Assembly (NCBI GenBank): GCA_000987045.1
Contig: LAKY01000015.1
Location: 1 to 38,739 of the forward strand
DNA length: 38,739 nucleotides
Direction: 5' to 3'
Origin: Clostridiales bacterium PH28_bin88
GTDB lineage: Bacteria; Bacillota; PH28-bin88
The translations under genes were made by a program, and so were the position numbers. The notes under the pieces are model-generated. The model ran no database searches and had not been told where the DNA came from. It worked only from the letters and a program-made list of their open reading frames with translations. Shown in pieces: positions 30,088-37,755 of this stretch (its first letter is position 1; each line of letters begins with the position of its first letter).

Positions 30088-32197
30088 GGCAGATCTTCTC
30101 CTCATGATGATCTACAGTTTTTTTAGAGACTGGCTCTTCCGCCGAACCAGCCAAGTCAATCTCCAGCACAATACTAGTGCCTTGAGAACCGGTACTCAGC
30201 ACAATCCGGTCCATCACTTTTAAGAGCAGGCTAAATCCCAGACCCGCGGAACGCTTGGTAGAGTACCCGGCCATCAAAGTTGTTCGCGGAAGATCGGACA
30301 AGTCTATGCCACTTCCGTTGTCTGATACGGCTATTCGCAAAAAATTGCCAACCAGATAAAGGCTCATTTGCCCCTCTGTCGCGTGCTTCAATACGTTGGT
30401 AACCACTTCGGAAACAGCCAATAATATATTGTACCTGGTCTTTGAGGAGATAGAATGGGAATCCAGCAGCTCCTGCACCTGCCGGCGACAATTGGCGACA
30501 TCCGATTTCGTTTTTATGGGGTAACTGGATATGTTTCCCTGTTTTTTCAAGACTTCAATTTCTTGTTGTTCCACCAGCAGGAGTTTACCCTGGGTTACCG
30601 AATAAATCACGTCACGATAAATGGTGCGAACCCGTTCCTCTTGTTTTTTCTCATATTCGAGAATATCCGACACGTCGAAAAACATGATGTTGACCTGGTT
30701 GCCCGAAGGCACGCAGTAAACGTCATATATCTTCCCAGATTGCGGTTCTTCGAGTATTTCCCTTACCCCGCTCTGATGTTTCCATGCTTTTTCTACCAGC
30801 GCAATCACTTGATCCTTACTCGGAACGTCGACCAGGTCCCCTGTTCCGTTTCGGAATTCACCGTTGTAGTTAACGATGAGCGACGCACCGAATTTGTCTA
30901 ACAGCTGTGACTGGTAAATCTGTTTCCTTGCTTCGCTGATTACCATGTTTTCGATGAGCTTCTCTTCGATGGCGGCCTGCATGGCTACTTCTCTGGACTC
31001 CTCCTGCAAGTCGTTAAACCCTAATACAACTTCAACTAGCCTGGGATCCAGTTTGGTGCCCGCCAGTGCTTGAAAATCAGATAGGGACTTCTTCTTGGAA
31101 AGAATATGGTCATATTGATCGGCAACGGCTATAATCCGGGCACCGAGAGGGATTTCTTCTCCCTTTGTCCCCGCAGGAAATCCCGAGCCGTCCCAACATT
31201 CATGGTGTTGGCGAATATATTCGGAACACTTGCTCAATCCCGCTATCTCTTTTGCCATGTCCGCCCCGATTTCCACATGTTTGCGATATTCTTTTTCTTC
31301 TTCCAGGGTAAGCGGCCCCCGCTTTTGCAGGATTTTCTCCTCCAGGTACAACTTACCCAAATCGTGAAGCAAGGCCGCATAATGGATCGAATCAATTTCA
31401 TCCTGGGATAGTTTCAACCTTTCCGAGACCTTGCGGGCTACCCTGCCAACCCTGGTGGCATGTCCTCCGTCTATTGAAAGCTTGTTTTCAGTCAAATGAG
31501 TTAGAGACTCCATCGTGGTCAGGTAGGTTTTGCGCAGGTTAATGAATAAGGCAAAGGCATAGCGCAGAGCCAGGAACAGGAGCAAAACAAAAAACGTTTC
31601 AATCCAAAATTGCCCCTGGTCATGGGCGGAAAGCGCCAGGCGTAAACTTAAAACGGAAGTTACCAGGTATATCAGAATTCCGTCTTGGACCATTTCGATC
31701 CAGGTGGCAAAATATTTTCTCTCACCAAGTTTGGATATGATCACAGATACCAGTGTAAAGTTGAGCATGCTATAAACGGCAATGGCGAAAAGCAAGCGCG
31801 GAGCATCTGACCAGTGAAAACTTCCTGGAATCCCCCCTAGCCAAATATACCCGTATCCGGCGGCAAAAGCGCAAATAACATACTGGCTGGTGTTAAACAT
31901 GAATTTGATTGATTCGCGCTTGAGTAATGGAATACTCACTAAAGATATAATCGTCTCAATTACTACCGCTTCGGGGACTCCATAATTAGCCATCACAACA
32001 AATGTAAAGGTAGTAGAGGCTGAGAATATGGTTCCATTCGGCAGCTCTACAAAAAACTTCTCCAGCACCCCTGCTACGATTCCAATAAATAAGATCACCG
32101 GTAAAGAGGATGTGTCGACTCGCAGTAACAAAGAAAGTAGAACAGCCATGCCAGTAACGATAACCATATAAATATAGCCTTTTAAATATCCGGGCAT
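30080..32197 (-). CDS. Membrane HD-GYP c-di-GMP phosphodiesterase fused to a PAS-like and an RsbW-like HATPase domain
   Basis: This 705-aa fusion has six to eight membrane segments at residues 5-220 (MASE-type sensor). The HD-GYP domain (about 240-400) has HATRVGRVARKVSERL, the metal-binding HDLGK at 278-282, and HHECWDGSGFPAG at 331-343, where the GYP triplet reads GFP. This is followed by IIAVADQYD. A PAS-like region lies at about 435-520. The C-terminal serine-kinase-type HATPase (about 565-690) has SEVVTNVLKHA, DNGSGI and GLGFSLLL. HD-GYP domains hydrolyse c-di-GMP; RsbW-type ATPases phosphorylate STAS proteins. AAAGGAGG precedes the ATG, and the 3' end overlaps the RsbV-like gene. It lies downstream of a c-di-GMP-I riboswitch. 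Confidence 0.92.
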   Translation of the reverse strand: MPGYLKGYIYMVIVTGMAVLLSLLLRVDTSSLPVILFIGIVAGVLEKFFVELPNGTIFSASTTFTFVVMANYGVPEAVVIETIISLVSIPLLKRESIKFMFNTSQYVICAFAAGYGYIWLGGIPGSFHWSDAPRLLFAIAVYSMLNFTLVSVIISKLGERKYFATWIEMVQDGILIYLVTSVLSLRLALSAHDQGQFWIETFFVLLLFLALRYAFALFINLRKTYLTTMESLTHLTENKLSIDGGHATRVGRVARKVSERLKLSQDEIDSIHYAALLHDLGKLYLEEKILQKRGPLTLEEEKEYRKHVEIGADMAKEIAGLSKCSEYIRQHHECWDGSGFPAGTKGEEIPLGARIIAVADQYDHILSKKKSLSDFQALAGTKLDPRLVEVVLGFNDLQEESREVAMQAAIEEKLIENMVISEARKQIYQSQLLDKFGASLIVNYNGEFRNGTGDLVDVPSKDQVIALVEKAWKHQSGVREILEEPQSGKIYDVYCVPSGNQVNIMFFDVSDILEYEKKQEERVRTIYRDVIYSVTQGKLLLVEQQEIEVLKKQGNISSYPIKTKSDVANCRRQVQELLDSHSISSKTRYNILLAVSEVVTNVLKHATEGQMSLYLVGNFLRIAVSDNGSGIDLSDLPRTTLMAGYSTKRSAGLGFSLLLKVMDRIVLSTGSQGTSIVLEIDLAGSAEEPVSKKTVDHHEEKICHA

Positions 32198-32302
32198 GAC
32201 CGTTCCTCCTTTCTATGAGGGCATCAATGAGGTATACTGAAAATTGGGGCGTAGAACAGCTTATTGGTCTTTCGCTTGGCAGTCACTTAACCGTTATGTT
32301 GT

Positions 32303-32377
32303 TTAGTGCCACGGAACCTTAGCAATGGCAGCCAGTACCATGGCAGCCACGGTCAGCCAGAAGAAGACCTTTTTCAT
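32303..32377 (-). CDS. 24-residue hydrophobic peptide
   Basis: A very short frame, MKKVFFWLTVAAMVLAAIAK then VPWH, has an excellent ribosome site, GGGAGGTGACATC before ATG. Two lysines, one membrane-spanning stretch of about 17 residues and a short tail make a typical single-pass micro-membrane protein. It lies between the DUF5317 gene and the HD-GYP gene on the same transcript and may act on one of these membrane proteins; this is inference from position. Confidence 0.6.
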   Translation of the reverse strand: MKKVFFWLTVAAMVLAAIAKVPWH

Positions 32378-32450
32378 GATGTCACCTCCCCTCGAGGGAA
32401 TCGGACTTGAGGATAAAAGTCTACGCCCCAAAAAATAAAGTACAAGCTTG

Positions 32451-32996
32451 CTATACCGACCTAACCATTCCCTTGTAGATAAACCATGAGATGCCCAGCG
32501 TGACTGCGATGTCGCCGGGACTGACAACCATACTACTAAATACAAGGGGTGGCCGTAAGGGAAGAACGTCGGCAAGGAATGGCAGAAAAGTAAATTTCGT
32601 CAGCGGTTGGTGCTTGGTCACTCCTTCCACCACCAGGGGTATGTATGGCGATAGGTCCGCCCGCTCAAGCGCTTTGAGGGATACAGGCATTCTGCCCCCA
32701 TTAGTGATTATCACCAGGAAATTGAGTGAAGTACCGAGAATAAACAGTTTTATCCCCGGAAGGTGGCGGTTGCACCAGGAGCCATAGATCAGTATCAAGT
32801 AAGAAACAGCTATCCAAAAGGCAAAACTACTATTTATGAACCAAACGCGAGGGTAAAAAAACATCACGATCAACTGAATTAGTAAACCGGATAAGAAGAC
32901 CCACTGCTTTCTTATTTCGGTTTCGGACAATCGCTGAAGTGAACCTTTTTTCAGATAGGCAATCATGACCACGGGGATCAAAAACTCGTAAACCAT
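32451..32996 (-). CDS. DUF5317 membrane protein
   Basis: This 181-aa protein has about five hydrophobic segments and the motif NGGRMPVSLKALE with a second half PLVVEGVTKH and FLADVLPL, the pattern of DUF5317. The ATG is chosen because AAGGAG stands eight bases before it; a GTG three codons earlier overlaps the ribosome site. Its biochemical role is unknown. It is the first protein-coding gene after the c-di-GMP-I riboswitch and precedes the HD-GYP fusion, pointing to a role in c-di-GMP-linked membrane sensing. Confidence 0.8.
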   Translation of the reverse strand: MVYEFLIPVVMIAYLKKGSLQRLSETEIRKQWVFLSGLLIQLIVMFFYPRVWFINSSFAFWIAVSYLILIYGSWCNRHLPGIKLFILGTSLNFLVIITNGGRMPVSLKALERADLSPYIPLVVEGVTKHQPLTKFTFLPFLADVLPLRPPLVFSSMVVSPGDIAVTLGISWFIYKGMVRSV

Positions 32997-33075
32997 CGAG
33001 TCCACTCCTTATTTCCAGGAGTCGGGGAACGGGTATCCCAGTTCCCGCAGGCACGGCGGGAGCAAAAACGACCAA

Positions 33076-33100
33076 CGCAAAAGGGCAGGCCATGCCTGCC
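33076..33100 (-). terminator. Terminator following the third riboswitch
   Basis: On the minus strand GGCAGGC pairs with GCCTGCC around a 3-nt loop and is followed by CTTTTG. It lies 11 bp after the aptamer and about 80 bp before the DUF5317 gene, as in a transcription-attenuating expression platform. Confidence 0.65.
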
Positions 33101-33110
33101 TGAATAGTTC

Positions 33111-33192
33111 GGTCCGGCGGCCTGGCGATCATAGCTAACGCTTTAGACCCATGGCTTTGCGCCCCCGCCTTTCGACGGGTTTGCCTTTATCG
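33111..33192 (-). ncRNA. c-di-GMP-I riboswitch (GEMM-I) upstream of the DUF5317/HD-GYP operon
   Basis: On the minus strand the full GEMM-I core is seen: AAGGCAAACC, a stem CCCGTC-GAAA-GGCGGG, GGGCGCAAAGCC, GGGTCTAAAG, and GATCGCCAGGCCGCC. Compared with the two riboswitches on the left, the long stem has a C-G pair replaced by U-A (CGG/CCG to TGG/CCA) and the tetraloop stem also covaries. So this is an independent family member rather than a copied cassette. It precedes an operon that contains a predicted c-di-GMP phosphodiesterase, which implies feedback. Confidence 0.9.
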
Positions 33193-33229
33193 TTCCCAAT
33201 TGTTTAAGACTGGAAAAGATCCATATCCT

Positions 33230-34087
33230 CTATCGGTTTTTCTCGACGTTATTAATTTCAATAAGGTTCCCGGCTTTTTCACCTTCCGCCTTTAAACTGT
33301 TAAGAAACAGTTTTTCCCGCAGTGCCCGCAGAAGTTCCTGTTCGTCCGCACCCTCCCCGGGAAAGGTAACCGTTGCGAACACCATACCTTGATACCCCCC
33401 CTGGGCCAGCTGCCGGCGGGTCTTTTCAGCTACCGCCGCCGCTCCTTCTGCTCCCGTAAGCGGCAGGAGCAGCAGCAGGTTGCGGTCCTTTGTGAGAAAC
33501 ACGGAATCTATTTCGCGTAACAGCCGCCGGACCTGGTCCCGCAGCGCCGTAAGTTCCTTTAAGCGGGACAGGCGCCGCAAATCTGCCGGAACGCTGATCT
33601 CCAACATTGAAAACGTGGTGCCGCCGCGCTTCGACCGGCTGACCTCGCGGCGGACCTGGTATTCCAGCCCCTCCCCCGGTTCTTTCCCCGCATCACCTTC
33701 CGGGGGTACCAGGGGCCCGAGCACCCGCTCCACGCGTTCCAACAGCTCCACCCCGGTAAAAGGCTTACGAAGGTAATTTACCGCTCCGGCCTGGACCGCC
33801 CTCTTGACAGTATCCCGGTCCGCCCGCCCGGTCAGCATAATCACCGGCAGGTAAGCCCAGGATTTTTCAGCCTGCATCTTTTCCAGGGCGGTAAGGCCGT
33901 CCATACCGGGGAGGTTGATATCCAGGATAAGGAGGCTTGTATCGCGGAAGCGGCCGGAGAAACGAAAGAGGTCTTCGGCATTATCCAGTTCCAGTACTTC
34001 CAGTCCGTATGCCTCCAGGGTTCTCCTGACTTCCAGGCGAATTAACTTGGAATCCTCCACCACGAGAACCTTCTTCCCTGCAGCCAT
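33230..34087 (-). CDS. Response regulator with degenerate GGDEF-like output domain
   Basis: This 285-aa protein has a receiver at 1-125: VLVVEDSKLIR, the phospho-Asp in LLILDINLPGMDG, VIMLTGRAD and YLRKPF. After a Pro/Gly-rich linker the C-terminal 140 residues have the size and order of a GGDEF domain (FSMLEISVPDLRR-like start, then DSVFLTKDRNLLLLLPLTG). The place of the GGDEF signature reads TKDRNL, so no cyclase activity is expected. It may bind or regulate the neighbouring active cyclase. Its ATG directly follows the cyclase stop codon (TAAATG). Confidence 0.8.
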   Translation of the reverse strand: MAAGKKVLVVEDSKLIRLEVRRTLEAYGLEVLELDNAEDLFRFSGRFRDTSLLILDINLPGMDGLTALEKMQAEKSWAYLPVIMLTGRADRDTVKRAVQAGAVNYLRKPFTGVELLERVERVLGPLVPPEGDAGKEPGEGLEYQVRREVSRSKRGGTTFSMLEISVPADLRRLSRLKELTALRDQVRRLLREIDSVFLTKDRNLLLLLPLTGAEGAAAVAEKTRRQLAQGGYQGMVFATVTFPGEGADEQELLRALREKLFLNSLKAEGEKAGNLIEINNVEKNR

Positions 34088-34990
34088 TTACTTCACGACC
34101 TCCCTGGAGAGTAAGACGGTGTTGCGGCCCGCCTCCTTGGCCCGGTACATGGCGGTATCCGCCGCGTCCAGGAGTTCCTCTCCCGTACACCCATCCTCCG
34201 GGAAACCGGCCACTCCCGCGCTGATTGTAAAGGGGATCCTCATCGGGCTGCCCGGCAACTCTAAAGGCTCGGCTTGCACAGCCTGCCGGAGTCGCTCCAG
34301 CGCCAAATGGCCCTCGGGCAGGGGGGTATCCGGCAAGATCACGACAAACTCCTCACCGCCGTAGCGGCAGATCACATCCGCAACCCGCAGGGTTTCAGTC
34401 ATCCTGGCGACCAGAAACCTTAGCACTTCGTCACCAACCCGGTGACCGAAGCTATCGTTGACGTTCTTGAACAGGTCTATATCGATCATGGCCAGGGAGA
34501 ATCTCCCATTCGACCTTTGTGCCCGGGCGACCTCCTCTTCCAGGCGCCGGTGCAGGTAGCGCCGGTTGTACACCCGGGTGAGCTCGTCCCTCCAGGCCCA
34601 GTCCTTAAAAGATTCCAGGCGGGTTAGCAGGGCGTGGATGCGTGCAACCAGTTCTTCCAGTTCGAAAGGTTTTGGCAGGTAGTCATCCGCCCCGGTGGCG
34701 AACCCAACCAGTTTATCCTGCAACTCTCCCTTGACCGAAAAAAAGATGATGGGGACCGCCTGCTGGTGCGGGTCAGAGCGGATCTTCCGGCAAAACTCGA
34801 TACCATCCCCTCCGGGCATGATCACATCCAGCACGATCAGGTCGGGATGCTCCACTTGCAGGTAATGTTCGGCTGCCAGGGTATCGTGGCAGACAGCCAC
34901 GAAAAAACCCTCCCGCTCCAGGCGTTCGCGCACCAGCTCAGTAATAGCGGGGTCATCATCCACCACCAGGATCCTTTTGCCCCCGGCCAT
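34088..34990 (-). CDS. Response regulator diguanylate cyclase (receiver-GGDEF)
   Basis: This 300-aa protein has a receiver (about 5-120: ILVVDDDPAITELVRERLE, phospho-Asp in LIVLDVIMPGGDG, DDYLPKPFELEEL). The GGDEF domain (about 140-300) has DELTRVYNRRYLHRRLEEE, FSLAMIDIDLFKNVND, HRVGDEVLRF, the active signature ICRYGGEEFVVILP and DTAMYRAKEAGRN. It should make c-di-GMP when phosphorylated. The start is uncertain: the ATG at MAGGKRILVV gives a normal receiver but has no ribosome site, because the sequence just upstream belongs to a truncated second receiver gene in another frame. Confidence 0.9.
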   Translation of the reverse strand: MAGGKRILVVDDDPAITELVRERLEREGFFVAVCHDTLAAEHYLQVEHPDLIVLDVIMPGGDGIEFCRKIRSDPHQQAVPIIFFSVKGELQDKLVGFATGADDYLPKPFELEELVARIHALLTRLESFKDWAWRDELTRVYNRRYLHRRLEEEVARAQRSNGRFSLAMIDIDLFKNVNDSFGHRVGDEVLRFLVARMTETLRVADVICRYGGEEFVVILPDTPLPEGHLALERLRQAVQAEPLELPGSPMRIPFTISAGVAGFPEDGCTGEELLDAADTAMYRAKEAGRNTVLLSREVVK

Positions 34991-35129
34991 GGCAGGCGGG
35001 GTTACCCCGGAGGACGGTACCTCCATGGAGCGAAGCGGCTTCCGTGAGGTTGTAACCCTCGTCCTCCAGGGAGGAGGCGATAAGAAAACGCAAGGCCGGT
35101 TCATCATCGACAATCAGGATCTTTGTCAT
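34956..35129 (-). pseudogene. Truncated response-regulator receiver
   Basis: A 57-codon frame starts with ATG behind GGTGAGG and reads MTKILIVDDEPALRFLIASS, then LEDEGYNLTEAAS. That is the first 33 residues of a receiver. It then runs into GGTVLRGNPACHGRG and stops inside the next receiver gene. The rest of the receiver, with the phospho-Asp, is absent. A deletion has fused its 5' third to the cyclase gene out of frame. Confidence 0.75.
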
Positions 35130-35307
35130 TTGCTACCTCACCTGCACTTGGATAGCTTTTTTATCTGGTAATTACAACCATCATGATATATTCGCCCGAT
35201 ATACCGAAATTCCTGCTGATTTCTTCATATATAGATAATAATCGACACCGGACCTGTACTAACCAGTTGAACAGAAGCCGGTACAGGAAACCGGCAGAAA
35301 CAATCCC

Positions 35308-35625
35308 CTATAAGCGGTGAAAGTTTTCCTCTCCCAAAAAAGCTGTTACCCCCATGACGTCCAATATCCCGTACACGTCTTCGTTAAGGTTGCTGACAGA
35401 GTACGGCAGTTTACTCTGTTGCAGGTCCTTCCAGATGGTTAGTAAACTTCCCACACCGGTAGAATCCATGAATTCCAGCCCAGCCAGATCGAATACAATC
35501 CGCCCGTTAACCGGCTTAAGTTTTTCGTAGCAAGCTTTTAATTCGGGTACTGTAAAAAGGTCAAGTTCCCCGGCCACCTTGAGGATGGTAGTTTGAGCAT
35601 CTGAGCTAACAGACAAAGACAACAT
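35308..35625 (-). CDS. STAS-domain anti-anti-sigma factor, second module
   Basis: This 105-aa single STAS domain reads ILKVAGELDLFTVPELKACYEK and RIVFDLAGLEFMDSTGVGSLL with the phosphorylatable Ser in DSTG. It ends with a normal C-terminal helix. It lies 59 bp after the FapA gene and in the same run as a HATPase protein, the likely kinase. No PP2C gene accompanies it; the RsbU-like phosphatase of the other module might serve both. The 178 bp before the next gene relic hold nothing recognisable. Confidence 0.9.
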   Translation of the reverse strand: MLSLSVSSDAQTTILKVAGELDLFTVPELKACYEKLKPVNGRIVFDLAGLEFMDSTGVGSLLTIWKDLQQSKLPYSVSNLNEDVYGILDVMGVTAFLGEENFHRL

Positions 35626-35684
35626 GCGAACCCCTCCCGGACGGTTTAAATTTATGGCGTAGAACTGTTAAACACAGGTTTACT

Positions 35685-37688
35685 TTAAACAAACCGCAGT
35701 TGCCCCTGGCTGTCTAACCTGATAGTGATGAGTTTAGCCGGGACGTCGAATACGTGGCTGCGGTTGCCAATCTGGATAAGGCTATTCTCCCAAACAGTAC
35801 CCAAGTTAATGGTACTCTGCGGTGCAACCCTGACCTTGACCGCTGCCCCTCCCCTGGAGCCCAGTTCTCTGATCTTTACATCTCCGGCCGCATAAATCTC
35901 TCCTCCCCGGAAAACATTCCGTATATGCACGTAACCACCGGCGGTGATATTGGAGTTATAACATCCCTGCCCACGGACCAGCACGTTTCCGCCTGCTTTA
36001 ATGGTGGAATTCAAGGCGTAGCCGAACATCACGTCCGCCGGCTGGTGCGAGGCCTCCGACAATTCCCGCACAATTCTCAGCGCCTCGTCTTTAAGCTCCA
36101 GGATATCATCAAGACCGCACAGACAGCGGGATAGTTCCACAAAGGTTTCATGCAGTCTTATGCAATAGCGTTTGACATCGTCGCCCAATAATTCAGCGCG
36201 GTCTGCTTGTATGAGGCCCTGCAGGACCCTGATGCGAGCCGGTAGGTGGCGGAATTTCAATTCTAACAGAAGTTTGATCAGGGGTCGGGCATCAGTCTGC
36301 AGGTCCGCTGCCTTGAAGGCAGGGCGGGCTTTAAGTTGTTCAACGGCTGTCAACAGATTTGACATGTCTTGCCCCAGGTCGGAGAGAACCGGTAATAGTT
36401 CCAAAAGAAGAACCGAATCGGCTCCGGCCACAATAACTGAAGAGATCACATTGTTCCCTATTGAGATACTGCCGCCAGCCTGGATCATCGCGCCATCCAC
36501 ATTACTACCAACGTGGAGATTGCCCTGGGCGTCCACGGTCATTCCTTCTGTAACTGAACCATAGATGGTTATATCCCCGCGAAACTTGATATTCCCTGAA
36601 GCCAGGTCAACGTCACCCGGGTGGACAAGACCGGATAAGACCTGTAATTTAACCTCTTCACCCCGCCGGGTGATTACCGGCCTCCCCGTCTCCATGGCCA
36701 CCGCCCGCACACCGTCCTCTGTCAAAGAAACCCCTTTCCCTGCTACGAGAAAGACGTCTCTCGGAGGTTCAGGGAGTATGATTTCGCCCCGCACGGTAGT
36801 TCCCGGCCTGCCAGGGATCCCAGGCTGTTTTTCACCAAGCAAGTTTCCGGCCTCTACCGAAGTGAAAACGAACCGTTCCCGGTAGTCAACCTGGTCCTCC
36901 TCGCCAACCATAACCGGAATCCGTTCTTCCTGGCTGAAAAAAAACTTGACCCAGGCATCCTGCCCAGGAATGGGAGGTTTGCCCTCGGCGATGACCAAGG
37001 TCTCCTCTTGGTCGAGAAGGGTTGCCCGAGTGCAAGCATGCCAGTCAATCCCGGCAATAATCCCTTCCGCGGTAAGCAAATTTGTGATAGTCTCCATGGT
37101 GAGAGGCGACTTGTAGCGGACATCCTCCTCGACCTGCAGGGTTAATCGCTGGGCCGGGGCGGTATCCAGAACCCGTCGCTTGACAATTCGCGTAGGCTTG
37201 ACCGTCAGTAATGCCTTGAGACCGTCCCTGGTAATCTCCAGCTTCCAGCTCCCCTCGACAGTCTCTGCTACCGGCTCAAGCAAAATAGTGTCCTCTTTTG
37301 AAACCACGGTCTGCCCACTTTGCACTTCTCCATTGACGACGAGTTTGACTCCCGGTTGAGGAATCACCGCCGGGTAGGGACCGCCTGCCGGGTGCTTCAC
37401 CAGTACTTGGCCCTGTCGAACTTCTACTGTTACCGGCACCCTCACGGCATCCGCGCTGTTGACCTGTTCCCTTGTCGCGCCGGTTAAATCTTGGACTTTC
37501 TCAAGGTGTACCGGTAGCCCCCGCATCCGGGCCTGCACCACCGCCGGTCTTCCTCCCATGCCCGGTATTCCGGGTTTGCCCTGATCGAGCACCTGGATAT
37601 CTAAATTACCGGCCGGTGTCCTTAATAACATAGAGGCCTGCTTTACCGCCTGCTTAACCGTGGCGCCCTGAACCAGTATCTCTTTCAC
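35685..37688 (-). CDS. FapA family (DUF342) polymer-forming protein
   Basis: This 667-aa protein begins with a Jag-N-like domain (KEILVQGATVKQAVKQASMLL, then GGRPAVVQARM). DUF342 follows, with the right-handed beta-helix region (about 360-420 and 550-640) made of short Gly/Val repeats such as VDLASGNIKFRGDITIYGSV and IQAGGSISIGNNVISSVIV. A helical insertion (about 425-540) interrupts the helix, then GNVLVRGQGCYNSNITAGG resumes it, as in the family. Homologues are linked to flagellar assembly and cell-envelope functions, but their role is not well defined. GGGAGGGA precedes the start. It sits between a PAS-HATPase gene and a STAS gene. Confidence 0.88.
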   Translation of the reverse strand: MKEILVQGATVKQAVKQASMLLRTPAGNLDIQVLDQGKPGIPGMGGRPAVVQARMRGLPVHLEKVQDLTGATREQVNSADAVRVPVTVEVRQGQVLVKHPAGGPYPAVIPQPGVKLVVNGEVQSGQTVVSKEDTILLEPVAETVEGSWKLEITRDGLKALLTVKPTRIVKRRVLDTAPAQRLTLQVEEDVRYKSPLTMETITNLLTAEGIIAGIDWHACTRATLLDQEETLVIAEGKPPIPGQDAWVKFFFSQEERIPVMVGEEDQVDYRERFVFTSVEAGNLLGEKQPGIPGRPGTTVRGEIILPEPPRDVFLVAGKGVSLTEDGVRAVAMETGRPVITRRGEEVKLQVLSGLVHPGDVDLASGNIKFRGDITIYGSVTEGMTVDAQGNLHVGSNVDGAMIQAGGSISIGNNVISSVIVAGADSVLLLELLPVLSDLGQDMSNLLTAVEQLKARPAFKAADLQTDARPLIKLLLELKFRHLPARIRVLQGLIQADRAELLGDDVKRYCIRLHETFVELSRCLCGLDDILELKDEALRIVRELSEASHQPADVMFGYALNSTIKAGGNVLVRGQGCYNSNITAGGYVHIRNVFRGGEIYAAGDVKIRELGSRGGAAVKVRVAPQSTINLGTVWENSLIQIGNRSHVFDVPAKLITIRLDSQGQLRFV

Positions 37689-37755
37689 GTTGTCATCCCT
37701 CCCTCGGTGGCAACCGCCGTTCCCCTTGCGCTAAAGAGATGCCCAAGTAATTGCT

